Assembly: GCF_011057645.1 (NCBI RefSeq)
Contig: NZ_JAALGE010000006.1
Coordinates: forward strand, 19,028-83,027
Source: Marisediminicola senii
GTDB taxonomy: Bacteria > Actinomycetota > Actinomycetes > Actinomycetales > Microbacteriaceae
Direction: 5' to 3'
DNA: 64,000 bases
Below, one piece after another: positions 52,862 to 62,811 of the stretch. The notes below the pieces were generated by a model. The model did not search any database, was not told where the DNA came from, and was given only the letters and a program-made list of their open reading frames with translations. Every line of letters begins with the position of its first letter. The stretch's first letter is position 1. The position numbers and the translations under genes were made by a program.

Positions 52862-52900
52862 CCCGCGTTAACGGGCCCTTGGTCCTACGTCGCGTTCATA

Positions 52901-52926
52901 TGATGGATTGATAAAGTCATCCATCA
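52901..52926. promoter_or_regulatory. Inverted repeat upstream of ctaF-like gene, ArsR-type operator
   Basis: TGATGGAT (52901-52908) and ATCCATCA (52919-52926) are exact inverted arms. A related element occurs before the arsR gene. It ends 13 bases before the GTG at 52940. Confidence 0.6.
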
Positions 52927-52939
52927 AAGGTCGTTCGCA

Positions 52940-53356
52940 GTGAAGTCAGCCGCTCGCATTCTCTACGTCATGGGCGGGTCGTTCCTCACCGTCACCTCCG
53001 TCTACCTGTTCTGGAGCCTGCAGGCGCACAACCTCGAGCTGGTGGGCGTCATCACGGTCGGCCTGTGCGCCGTGCTCTGCCTGCTGCTCGCGTTCTACTT
53101 CGGCCGCCTCGTGAAGTCGGTCGGCGGCGACCTGCTCGCCGAGGACCGCCTCGACGCGAACATCGACGACGGGGATTCGGAGCTGGGCCTGTTCAGCCCG
53201 TGGAGCTGGTGGCCGATCCTGCTGGCCGCCGCCTCGACCATCCTCATCCTCGGCCTGTCGGTCAGCGCGTGGATCGCGATCATCGCGCTCCCCATCCTCA
53301 TCCTGTGCCTCATCGGGTGGTTCTTCGAGTACTACCGCGGGTACTTCGCCCGCTGA
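52940..53356 (+). CDS. Cytochrome c oxidase subunit 4-like protein (CtaF type)
   Basis: A 138-residue membrane protein with four helices matching the actinobacterial CtaF/COX4 family: an N-terminal helix pair, then the near-invariant loop GGDLLAEDRLDANIDDGDSELGLFSPWSWWP and a final pair ending in EYYRGYFAR. CtaF is a small accessory subunit of the aa3 oxidase and normally follows ctaC/ctaD/ctaE. Here it stands alone, flanked by ArsR-type inverted repeats and an ArsR gene 64 bases downstream, so it may be a second, regulated copy. GTG at 52940. Confidence 0.83.
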   Translation: MKSAARILYVMGGSFLTVTSVYLFWSLQAHNLELVGVITVGLCAVLCLLLAFYFGRLVKSVGGDLLAEDRLDANIDDGDSELGLFSPWSWWPILLAAASTILILGLSVSAWIAIIALPILILCLIGWFFEYYRGYFAR

Positions 53357-53388
53357 GCGCGGCGCGACGGTGTCGGGCGACTGCGACG

Positions 53389-53406
53389 TGATGGATTCAT
53401 CAATCC
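53389..53406. promoter_or_regulatory. Inverted repeats just upstream of arsR
   Basis: TGATGGATTCATCA (53389-53402) and GGATTCATCAATCC (53393-53406) are overlapping palindromes. Both share the arm TGATGGAT with the repeat at 52901-52926, suggesting a single ArsR dimer binds at both places. Confidence 0.6.
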
Positions 53407-53420
53407 GCGAGACTGGGGCG

Positions 53421-53843
53421 ATGAACGAATTCGCGGGCGCGCAGCGGCCCCTCTACGAAGTCAAGGCCAACCTCTTCAAGGGCCTCGCCCACCCGGTGCG
53501 GGTGCGTATCCTCGAGGTGCTCTCGGCCGCGAACACCGTGCCGGTCTCCGACCTCATCGCCGATACCGGGCTCGAGGCATCCCACCTGTCGCAGCACCTC
53601 TCCGTGCTGCGCAAGCACAACCTCGTCGTCGCTGAGCGCCGGGCCAGCCAGGTCTTCTATTCGCTGGCCTACCCGCAGGTCGCCGACCTGCTGCGTGTCT
53701 CTCGCGCCCTGCTGGTCGAGATCCTCGAGAACACCCGGCAGCAGCTCGCGTCGACGGTCACCGCATCGGCGGGGCTTCCGGTGCAGCCGGCGTCGACGCC
53801 GTCCGATTCCCCGCCACCGCCTTCCGATCCCGAATCGACGTAA
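53421..53843 (+). CDS. ArsR-family transcriptional regulator
   Basis: A 140-residue winged-helix regulator. The body is LFKGLAHPVRVRILEVLSAANTVPVSDLIADTGLEASHLSQHLSVLRKHNLVVAERRASQVFYSL, an ArsR/SmtB pattern, but the metal-binding cysteines of the classic family are absent, so the signal is probably not a metal. A Pro/Ser tail follows. The ATG at 53421 lies just downstream of the repeats; longer starts at 53370 or 53391 would overlap them. It is three bases from the SulP gene and very likely cotranscribed. Confidence 0.87.
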   Translation: MNEFAGAQRPLYEVKANLFKGLAHPVRVRILEVLSAANTVPVSDLIADTGLEASHLSQHLSVLRKHNLVVAERRASQVFYSLAYPQVADLLRVSRALLVEILENTRQQLASTVTASAGLPVQPASTPSDSPPPPSDPEST

Positions 53844-53846
53844 CCC

Positions 53847-55499
53847 ATGCGACCCCTGCGGTACCTCCGACCCCTGCTGCCCGCCGCGAGCGACTACGCG
53901 GAGGTGCGCCGCAGCTGGCGCGGCGACGTGCTCGCGGGCGTCACGGTGGGCATCGTCGCCCTGCCCCTCGCACTGGCCTTCGGCGTCAGCTCGGGCGCGG
54001 GCGCCGAGGCCGGCCTGATCACGGCCATCGTGGCGGGCCTCGTCGCGGCGGTGTTCGGCGGGTCGCACATCCAGGTCTCCGGACCGACCGGCGCGATGGT
54101 CGTCGTGCTCGGCCCCATCGTCGCCGTGCACGGGGTCGGCGCCGTCGCCATCGTGAGCTTGATGGCCGGCGTGATCGTGCTGCTCGTCGGCCTCGCGAAA
54201 CTCGGCAGGGTCGTCTCGTTCATCCCGTGGCCGGTCATCGAGGGATTCACCCTCGGCATCGCGGCCATCATCTTCCTCCAGCAGGTACCGGCGGCGATCG
54301 GCGCGGCACCCGGCCCCAGCAGCAATGCCGTGGTGTCTGCCGTGCAATCATTCGGTTCGGTGGATGCAGCAACCGTCGTCTGGCCGGTGCTCGCCGTCGC
54401 GGTGGTCGCCGCCATCATGGTGCTGTCACCCCTCCTGCTGAAGCAACTACCGGGCTCGATCGTCGCCATCGTCGTCGTCACCGCGGCGGCGACCCTGGCT
54501 GGCCTGCCACTGGCGACGATCGGGGTGCTGCCCTCCTCGCTGCCGGCACCCCAGCTGCCGAACCTCGACCCGGTGCGGCTGCAGGCACTCGTCGGCCCCG
54601 CCCTCACCATCGCGGCCCTCGCCGCCATCGAGTCGCTCCTCTCGGCGCGGGTCGCCGCATCGATCTCCGACACCGGGCCATACGACGCCGACCGCGAGCT
54701 GGTCGGCCAGGGCCTCGCCTCGGTCGCCTCCGGCCTCTTCGGGGGAATGCCGGCCACCGGCGCGATCGCCCGCACCGCCGTCAACCTGCGCTCCGGCGGA
54801 CGCACCCGGCTCGCCGCCATCGTGCACGCGCTGGTGCTGCTGGCCGTCGTCTACCTCGCGAGCGGCGTCGTCTCGCAGATCCCCCTCGCGGCGCTCTCGG
54901 GGGTGCTCATGGTCACCGCGGCCCGCATGGTGTCGGTCGCGACCGTGCGCAGCGTGCTCGGGTCGACCCGCTCCGACGCCGCCGTGTTCGTCGTCACCGC
55001 GCTGGTCACCGTGTCGCTCGACCTCATCGTCGCTGTGGGCATCGGCATCGCGGTGGCTGCGTTCTTCGCCCTCCGCGTGCTCGCGAGATCGGGCGGGGTG
55101 CACCGCGACGAACTGCCCCTGCCCGCGCACCCCGGCGACGACCGCATCGCGCTGCTGAGCCTCGACGGTGCCCTGTTCTTCGGCGCGGCCGACCGGGTGC
55201 TCGACCGGGTCAGCGCCGTTCTCGGCGTCTCAGTGGTGATCCTGCGCATGTCGCAGCTGCAGGCGCTCGACGCGACGGGCGCGAAGGTGATCACCGAGAT
55301 GATCCACGCCCTCGAGCGCCGCGGCATCACGGTGCTGGTGAAGGGCATCCAGCCCGCACACCTCACCGTCGCCACGCGGGTCGGCGTCATCGCGTCGCTG
55401 CGTCACCGCAATCACCTGTTCACCGAGCTGGACGCGGCAGTCGAGCACGCCAGGAGCCACGTCGCGCGGGCGGCGGCATCCACTCCCGAACCGGTCTGA
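53847..55499 (+). CDS. SulP family anion transporter with STAS domain
   Basis: A 550-residue SLC26/SulP transporter: a hydrophobic core of about 12-14 helices (VGIVALPLALAFGVSSGAG, GPTGAMVVVLGPIVAV, the AARMVSVATVRSVLG region) and a C-terminal STAS domain (about residues 430-540) with ILRMSQLQALDATGAKVI. SulP proteins carry sulfate, bicarbonate or dicarboxylates; BicA-type bicarbonate uptake is equally possible. It follows arsR by three bases. It converges on the UlaG-like gene, with an 80-base gap containing a small direct repeat (CGGCGCTGCCCGGC at 55502-55515 and 55552-55565). Confidence 0.9.
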   Translation: MRPLRYLRPLLPAASDYAEVRRSWRGDVLAGVTVGIVALPLALAFGVSSGAGAEAGLITAIVAGLVAAVFGGSHIQVSGPTGAMVVVLGPIVAVHGVGAVAIVSLMAGVIVLLVGLAKLGRVVSFIPWPVIEGFTLGIAAIIFLQQVPAAIGAAPGPSSNAVVSAVQSFGSVDAATVVWPVLAVAVVAAIMVLSPLLLKQLPGSIVAIVVVTAAATLAGLPLATIGVLPSSLPAPQLPNLDPVRLQALVGPALTIAALAAIESLLSARVAASISDTGPYDADRELVGQGLASVASGLFGGMPATGAIARTAVNLRSGGRTRLAAIVHALVLLAVVYLASGVVSQIPLAALSGVLMVTAARMVSVATVRSVLGSTRSDAAVFVVTALVTVSLDLIVAVGIGIAVAAFFALRVLARSGGVHRDELPLPAHPGDDRIALLSLDGALFFGAADRVLDRVSAVLGVSVVILRMSQLQALDATGAKVITEMIHALERRGITVLVKGIQPAHLTVATRVGVIASLRHRNHLFTELDAAVEHARSHVARAAASTPEPV

Positions 55500-55578
55500 A
55501 CCGGCGCTGCCCGGCGCGGGCGACGGCTCGTCGACGCCCGTCCCTTCCACTCGGCGCTGCCCGGCCGAGGGCAGGCGC

Positions 55579-56328
55579 CTACAGCTCGACGCGCTCGCCG
55601 CGGGGAGTGTCGACGAGCAACCCGGTGTCGGCGAACGCCGCCTCGAGGTCGTCGCGGGTCTCGGAGAAGTGCTGCCAGTCGTCGGTGTGCAGCCCGACGA
55701 CGCGCTGCGCGCCGAGGATGCGCGCGGCGGTCGCGGCATCCGTCGACGTCATGGTCAGCGGGGCGTCGATGCCCGGCACGCGCGCGGCCCCCGCGAACAG
55801 CACCGCGATGTCGATCGACGGAAAGCGACTGGCGATGTGCTCGACCAGGGGGAGCGACGCGTTGTCGCCGCTGACGTAGACGGTCGGCTCGCCCTCGGCC
55901 TCGAGGATGAAGCCGACGACCGTTCCGACACGGGCTTCGGACCCCGGCGGCCCGTGCAGGGCGGGAACCACGGTCACCGTCACCGCACCGAGCTGGTGGC
56001 TCTCCCAGTCGTCGAGGCCGATCACGCCGCCGCCCCACAGGTCGGCGCCCGCACGCATCGTGCTGACGGTGACCGGACCCTGCGCCAGCAGCTCGAGGCC
56101 CTCCCAGTCGAGGTTGTCCTTGTGGGCGTGGTGAGACAGCAGCACGAGGTCGACCGGCCACAGGTCGGCACGCGAGATCGCGGGCCCCGCGGTCTTGACC
56201 AGCGTGGTGGTCCCCGGCTCGGTGTAGGTCTGGGGCGGGTCGAGCGTCGGATCCGTCACGATGCGCAAGCCCGCGTATTCGAGGAGCGCGGTGGGTCCGC
56301 CGATGAAGGTGATGGCTGTCGTAGGCAC
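55579..56328 (-). CDS. MBL-fold hydrolase, UlaG-like
   Basis: A 249-residue metallo-beta-lactamase-fold protein of the UlaG/YtnP-type branch. The metal motif is [16 protein letters not shown] near residue 62; further ligands are in [12 protein letters not shown] and [12 protein letters not shown]. The N terminus [26 protein letters not shown] is family typical. UlaG hydrolyses ascorbate-6-phosphate lactone, but most actinobacterial members are of unknown function. The GTG start is leaderless, sharing its -10 region with the divergent YyaL gene. Confidence 0.83.
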   Translation of the reverse strand: MPTTAITFIGGPTALLEYAGLRIVTDPTLDPPQTYTEPGTTTLVKTAGPAISRADLWPVDLVLLSHHAHKDNLDWEGLELLAQGPVTVSTMRAGADLWGGGVIGLDDWESHQLGAVTVTVVPALHGPPGSEARVGTVVGFILEAEGEPTVYVSGDNASLPLVEHIASRFPSIDIAVLFAGAARVPGIDAPLTMTSTDAATAARILGAQRVVGLHTDDWQHFSETRDDLEAAFADTGLLVDTPRGERVEL

Positions 56329-56334
56329 AGCGCC

Positions 56335-56344
56335 AGCCTACGCT
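56335..56344. promoter_or_regulatory. Overlapping divergent -10 boxes for the UlaG-like and YyaL genes
   Basis: The bases AGCCTACGCT supply TAGGCT on the minus strand (56335-56340) for the GTG at 56328 and TACGCT on the plus strand (56339-56344) for the ATG at 56351. Each box is six bases before its start codon, and the two share two bases. Confidence 0.6.
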
Positions 56345-56350
56345 GGGAGC

Positions 56351-58297
<1,947 letters not shown>

Positions 58298-58299
58298 CG

Positions 58300-58917
58300 C
58301 TAGGTGCGCGACCCCGCGGTCGAGCCGGTGCCTGCGGGCTGCTCGACGACCGAGGCATCACGCGTCACCGCGACGGCGAGGATCGTGAACCCCGCGCCGA
58401 GCAGCAGCATCGCGAGGGTGCCGACCGGAAAGTAGATATGGCCAGGCTGCACCAGCAGCGCGCCGACGCCCGCGATCAGGGTGGCGGGGATGGCGACCAG
58501 GCGGGCGCGCTGGAACACGGCGATGCCGGCCACCAGCACGCCGAGCGCCAGGGAGATCACGCCGACCCAGGCGAGGATGCGGGCGACCACGTAGATCGAG
58601 CTCGTCGCCTCGGGGATGCCGGCCAGCACCACGGTTCCGGCCGCGACACCGGCGAGGATATCGAGCGCGGTATAGAACGCGGCGAAGCCGAAGCCGAACA
58701 CCCCGGCGACCCAGCCGAGGCGGCGGTCGACCCGACGGGCGATGAGCCAGGGAGCCGCACCGATCAGCGGGAACAGCGGGATCAGCGCGATGTGCATGCC
58801 CTGCCAGTAGGCCGCCGACTCGGCGGTCAGGCGCATCGGGTGCGTGAACCCTATGAGGATGCAGGCGAGCAGCGGGAGGGTGACCCCGAGGATCAGCAGG
58901 AGGCGGGAGCGGGGCAT
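58300..58917 (-). CDS. Hypothetical six-helix membrane protein
   Basis: I do not recognise the family. The 205-residue protein has about six helices (near residues 8-25, 42-60, 70-95, 105-130, 135-155 and 160-185) and a short acidic/Thr-rich C terminus. The loop CTHPMRLTAESAAYWQGMHIALIPLFPLIGAAPWLIARRV is distinctive. It converges on the YyaL gene by only two bases and starts at the leaderless ATG (58917) after TAGCAT. No cofactor or catalytic motif is visible. Confidence 0.72.
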   Translation of the reverse strand: MPRSRLLLILGVTLPLLACILIGFTHPMRLTAESAAYWQGMHIALIPLFPLIGAAPWLIARRVDRRLGWVAGVFGFGFAAFYTALDILAGVAAGTVVLAGIPEATSSIYVVARILAWVGVISLALGVLVAGIAVFQRARLVAIPATLIAGVGALLVQPGHIYFPVGTLAMLLLGAGFTILAVAVTRDASVVEQPAGTGSTAGSRT

Positions 58918-58923
58918 GGCCCG

Positions 58924-58929
58924 ATGCTA
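58924..58929 (-). promoter_or_regulatory. -10 box of the leaderless six-helix membrane protein
   Basis: TAGCAT on the minus strand, six bases before the ATG at 58917. It overlaps the end of the CoA-binding gene region. Confidence 0.45.
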
Positions 58930-58963
58930 CCCGGGGCCGGCTGGGCGCCCCGGGCCGGCCACC

Positions 58964-59629
58964 CTACCGAACGAGCTTGCGCGCCGAGATGACCCCGGTG
59001 TCGAACCCGAGCAGGTGCAGTCCGCCGTGGAACCGGGCGTGCTCGACCTTGATGCAGCGGTCCATGACGACCGTGAGTCCCTTGCTCTCGCCGTAGATCG
59101 CGGCGTCCTGGTTCCAGATGCCGAGTTGCACCCACACGGTCTTCGCACCGCTGGCGATGACGTCGTCGATGACCGCGGGAATGTCGCTGGCCTTGCGGAA
59201 CACGTCGACGATGTCGGGAACGTCGGGCAGCGACGCGAGGTCCGGGTAGGCCTTCTGGCCGAGGATGGTGTCGGCGTTCGGGTTGACGAAGTAGACGCGG
59301 TAGTCGCTGGACTGAAGCAGGTAGGTGCCGACGAAGTAGCTCGAGCGGGTCGAGTTCGGCGAAGCGCCGACGATCGCGACCGACTTCGCCTTGCGCAGGA
59401 TGGCGAGGCGCTGCTTGGCGTTCGGCCCGACCCAGGTGCGCTGCGACTTGAGCCGCTTGGCGAGCGGGCTGCTGGCGGGCAGCGAGCAGGTGAGGCCGTT
59501 GGTCAGCTGGGTGGTGACCGTGCCCGATTCGCTGTCGTCGGGCAGCGGAGTCGGGTTGGATTCCTCGGGCTCGGCAGACGGCGAGATCGTGGGGGTGCCC
59601 GGGGTGGGGCCGCCGGTGTCGAAGCTCAT
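58964..59629 (-). CDS. CoA-binding domain protein (YccU type)
   Basis: A 221-residue protein with a C-terminal CoA_binding domain (about residues 80-200): AILRKAKSVAIVGASPNSTRSSYFVGTYLLQ (nucleotide loop), YRVYFVNPNADTILGQKAYPDLASLPDVPDIVDVF, and KTVWVQLGIWNQDAA. The N-terminal 60 residues are low in complexity and rich in Pro/Ser/Thr (SAEPEESNPTPLPDDSE). It is translated with MetY (the stop of metY and its start share bases, TGATG), a common arrangement in this family, and may bind a CoA or nucleotide effector linked to sulfur metabolism. Function unproven. Confidence 0.87.
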   Translation of the reverse strand: MSFDTGGPTPGTPTISPSAEPEESNPTPLPDDSESGTVTTQLTNGLTCSLPASSPLAKRLKSQRTWVGPNAKQRLAILRKAKSVAIVGASPNSTRSSYFVGTYLLQSSDYRVYFVNPNADTILGQKAYPDLASLPDVPDIVDVFRKASDIPAVIDDVIASGAKTVWVQLGIWNQDAAIYGESKGLTVVMDRCIKVEHARFHGGLHLLGFDTGVISARKLVR

Positions 59630-60942
59630 CAGATTCCCTTCGTCGCGGCGGTCAGCGCCTGGTCGAGATCGTAGATGATGTCGTCGGATTCCTCGATGCC
59701 CACGCTGATGCGCACGACGCCCGGGAGCACGCCGGCGTCGACGAGCTGCTGCTCGTTGAGCTGCGCGTGGGTGGTCGACGCCGGGTGGATGACCAGGGTC
59801 TTGGCGTCGCCGATGTTGGCGAGGTGGCTCGCGAGCTGCACCGACTCGATGAACCTCTGGCCGACCTCGCGGCCGCCCTTGACCACGAAGCTGAACACCG
59901 AGCCCGCGCCCTTGGGCAGGTACTTGAGCGCGCGGTCGTGGTGCGGGTGCTCGGGCAGGCCCGCCCAGAACACGCTCTCGATGCGGTCGTCGGCGTCGAG
60001 CCATTCGGCCACGATGCGGGCGTTGTCGACGTGGGCCTGCATGCGGTACGGCAGGGTCTCGATGCCCTGCGCGAGCAGGAACGCCGAGTGCGGGGCGAGC
60101 GAGGGGCCGATGTCGCGCAGCTGCTCGGCGCGCAGCCGGGTGAGAAAGGCGTACTCGCCGAAGTTGCCGCTCCAGTTGAGTCCGCCGTAGCTCGGCACCG
60201 CCTCGTCGAACAGCGGGAACCGGTCGCTGGCCCAGGGGAACAGTCCGCTCTCGGCGACGACGCCGCCGAGGGTCGTGCCGTGCCCGCCGAGGAACTTGGT
60301 CGCGGAGTGCACGACCACGTCGGCGCCCCACTCGATCGGGCGGTTGAGGTAGGGCGTCGCGATGGTCGAGTCGATGATCAGCGGCAGGTCGTGGGCGTGC
60401 GCGACGTCGGCGAGGCCCTCGATGTCGGCGATCTCGCCCGACGGGTTCGCGACGGTCTCGGCGTAGAGAAAGCGGGTCTTGTCGGTGATCGCCGCGGCGT
60501 AGTCTGCCGGGTCGGCGCTGCGCACGAAGATGGTGTCGACGCCGAAGCGGCGGAGTGTCACGTCGAGCTGGGTGATCGACCCGCCGTAGAGGTTCGCCGA
60601 GGCGACGATGTGGTCGCCCGCGCCGGCGAGCGACGCGAAGGTGATGAACTGGGCGGAGAGCCCTGAGGCGGTGGCGACGGCGCCCAGCGCCCCCTCGAGG
60701 CTGGCGACGCGCTCCTCGAAGGAGGCGACGGTGGGGTTGCTCAGCCGGCTGTAGACGTTGCCGTACTTCTGCAGGGCGAAGCGGGCGGCGGCGTCGGCGG
60801 TGTCGTCGAAGACGAATGCCGACGACTGGTAGATGGGGAGCGCGCGGCTGCCGGTCACCGCATCGGGGATGTTGCCCGCATGGATGGCGCGGGTCTTGAA
60901 ACCCCAGTCGCGGTCGGTATCGGACGAGTCAGGTGTGGCCAT
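59629..60942 (-). CDS. metY: O-acetylhomoserine aminocarboxypropyltransferase
   Basis: A 437-residue PLP enzyme that makes homocysteine from O-acetylhomoserine and sulfide. K216 in VVHSATKFLGGHGTTLGG holds PLP. The long insert TDKTRFLYAETVANPSGEIADIEGLADVAHA, the substrate loop GFKTRAIHAGNIPD near the N terminus and VSVGIEESDDIIYDLDQAL at the end fit MetY rather than cystathionine enzymes. The start is the leaderless ATG at 60942 with TAGCGT upstream. It is coupled to the CoA-binding gene behind it. A metX gene is not in the window. Confidence 0.93.
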   Translation of the reverse strand: MATPDSSDTDRDWGFKTRAIHAGNIPDAVTGSRALPIYQSSAFVFDDTADAAARFALQKYGNVYSRLSNPTVASFEERVASLEGALGAVATASGLSAQFITFASLAGAGDHIVASANLYGGSITQLDVTLRRFGVDTIFVRSADPADYAAAITDKTRFLYAETVANPSGEIADIEGLADVAHAHDLPLIIDSTIATPYLNRPIEWGADVVVHSATKFLGGHGTTLGGVVAESGLFPWASDRFPLFDEAVPSYGGLNWSGNFGEYAFLTRLRAEQLRDIGPSLAPHSAFLLAQGIETLPYRMQAHVDNARIVAEWLDADDRIESVFWAGLPEHPHHDRALKYLPKGAGSVFSFVVKGGREVGQRFIESVQLASHLANIGDAKTLVIHPASTTHAQLNEQQLVDAGVLPGVVRISVGIEESDDIIYDLDQALTAATKGI

Positions 60943-60948
60943 GCTGAA

Positions 60949-60954
60949 ACGCTA
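60949..60954 (-). promoter_or_regulatory. -10 box of the leaderless metY promoter
   Basis: TAGCGT on the minus strand, six bases before the ATG at 60942. Confidence 0.5.
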
Positions 60955-60998
60955 CCCGAGGCATCCATCACGAAATCTCCGCTGCGTAATACGGCGAC

Positions 60999-62756
60999 TC
61001 ACCGCCAGCCCGGCAGCCAGTAGCGCAGCTGCTGGAAGGGACCGGAGACCTGCAGCCCCGTCCACATCGACCAGAAGTAGGTCGCGACGATGACGATCAG
61101 GGCGAGCCCGATGGCGACGGTGCGGATGCCGGCTACCCGGCGCCACTCCGTGTCGGTCGGCCTGCCGAGCACGAGGCCGATGACCGCCGTCAGCGCGAGG
61201 ATCAGGTACGGCAGAAAGACGATCGTATAGAACTGGAACACGGTGCGGTCGAGGTACAGCAGCCACGGCAGGTAGCCCGCGGCGACGCCGGCGAGGATGA
61301 GCCCGATCTGCCATTCGCGGCGCAGGATGAACCGCGCGAGCAGGAAGAGGGTCGCGCCCACCGCGAGCCACCAGATCAGCGGGTTGGGCAGGGCGGTCAC
61401 GAATTCGGCGCAGGTGCCGAAGCCGCAGCCGTTCTCGCCTTCGACGCTGGAGCGGTAGAAGAACGCGGTCGGGCGCAGTAGCAGCGGCCAGCTGAGCGCG
61501 TCGGCCTGGTAGCCGTGCGGGGTCTCCTGCGCGAGGTTGGTCGCGTAGATGGACTGGTGGTAGTGCCACAGGCTCTGCAACGCGGCCGGCAACCAGCCGG
61601 GGGTGGGGGTGACGCCGGTGGCCACCTGGTCGGCCGCCCAGCTGCGGTCGTATCCGCCGTCGGTGCGCAGCCACCCGGTCCACGTCGCGAGGTAGGCGGC
61701 GATCGCGATGGGAACCATGAGCAAAAAGCTGACCGGTGCCTGGCGCACCGCGGTCGAGCTGGCCCAGAACAGCACCCCGGCGCGGCGGCGGGCGGCGGCA
61801 TCCACCAGCAGGGTGTAGATCGCGAAGAACGCGAGGAAGTACAGGCCACTCCACTTGACCGCAGTGGCGAGGCCGAACAGCAGTCCGGCGGTGATCAGCC
61901 ACGGGCGCCACCAGAGGGCGGGGCCGAGGTCGGTGCTGCGTCCGGCGGCGCGGCGCCGCTCCACCCACTCGGCCAGTCGGCCCGCGCTCTGCTGCCGGTC
62001 GAGGAGCACCGCGCCGAAGCCGAGCAGGGTGAGGAACATCAGCGAGTTGTCGAGCAGGGCGGTGCGCGACATGACCACCGCGAGGCCGTCGATGGCCATC
62101 AGGAAGCCGGCGATGGTGGAGAGGATGGTCGAGCGGAACAGCGCGAACGCGATGGCGCAGACCAGGGCGACCGCGAGCACGCCGACGATCGCGGTGCTGA
62201 TGCGCCACGCGAACGGGTCACCGGCGCCGAACGCCTGCATGCCGAGCGAGATGATCCACTTGCCGAGCGGAGGATGCGCGATGTAGGCGCCCTCGCTCGT
62301 GAACACGTCGGTCGCCCCGGCGATGAAGCTCGCATCCGCACCGTCTGGCCACTGTCCCTCGTAGCCGAGGGTGAGCATGCTCCAGGCGTCCTTGACGTAG
62401 TACGTCTCGTCGAACACGAGGCTCGACGGCCTGCCGAGGTCGACGATGCGCAGCACGGCGGCGAGCAGGGTGACCGCGATCGGGCCGGCCCACGCCCAGA
62501 TGCGCTGCCGGAGCGGGGTGGAGAGCACGCGCGCCCACCAGCGGTCGAGGCGGCTGCCGGTTGCGGTGGCGGGGGTGGTGGCTGCGGGGGTGGCGGTGCC
62601 TGCGCGAGCTGGGGTCGCGCCGGCGGAGGTGGTGGCTGCGGGGGTGGCGCCTGAAGCGGTGGATGCCGCTGCCCCTGGCCCGGTCGCGCGCGCTGCTCTG
62701 CGGCTGGCGGGTGCGGGGCCGCCGACTACCTGGTCGAAGTCGGGGGCTGTGGTCAC
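60999..62756 (-). CDS. pmt: Protein O-mannosyltransferase (dolichyl-phosphate-mannose type)
   Basis: A 585-residue polytopic enzyme that transfers mannose from polyprenyl-phosphate-mannose to secreted proteins. After a proline/threonine/alanine-rich cytoplasmic start come about eleven helices. The catalytic acidic pair is in LGRPSSLVFDETYYVKDAW (extracytoplasmic loop 1), and the AYIAHPPLGKWIISLGMQAFG loop is conserved. The C-terminal segment PFQQLRYWLPGWR is typical. The start could be the ATG at 62765, but a TACGAT box at 62764-62769 overlaps it and sits seven bases before the GTG at 62756, so I prefer the leaderless GTG. Actinobacterial glycoproteins at the envelope are the targets. Confidence 0.92.
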   Translation of the reverse strand: MTTAPDFDQVVGGPAPASRRAARATGPGAAASTASGATPAATTSAGATPARAGTATPAATTPATATGSRLDRWWARVLSTPLRQRIWAWAGPIAVTLLAAVLRIVDLGRPSSLVFDETYYVKDAWSMLTLGYEGQWPDGADASFIAGATDVFTSEGAYIAHPPLGKWIISLGMQAFGAGDPFAWRISTAIVGVLAVALVCAIAFALFRSTILSTIAGFLMAIDGLAVVMSRTALLDNSLMFLTLLGFGAVLLDRQQSAGRLAEWVERRRAAGRSTDLGPALWWRPWLITAGLLFGLATAVKWSGLYFLAFFAIYTLLVDAAARRRAGVLFWASSTAVRQAPVSFLLMVPIAIAAYLATWTGWLRTDGGYDRSWAADQVATGVTPTPGWLPAALQSLWHYHQSIYATNLAQETPHGYQADALSWPLLLRPTAFFYRSSVEGENGCGFGTCAEFVTALPNPLIWWLAVGATLFLLARFILRREWQIGLILAGVAAGYLPWLLYLDRTVFQFYTIVFLPYLILALTAVIGLVLGRPTDTEWRRVAGIRTVAIGLALIVIVATYFWSMWTGLQVSGPFQQLRYWLPGWR

Positions 62757-62763
62757 GGGAGCC

Positions 62764-62769
62764 ATCGTA
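62764..62769 (-). promoter_or_regulatory. -10 box that moves the pmt start to GTG
   Basis: TACGAT on the minus strand, seven bases before the GTG at 62756. It overlaps the alternative ATG at 62765. Confidence 0.4.
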
Positions 62770-62811
62770 ACCAGAGGTGCGGCGGTGGGTGTGTCGGCCC
62801 GGTCGTCCCCG

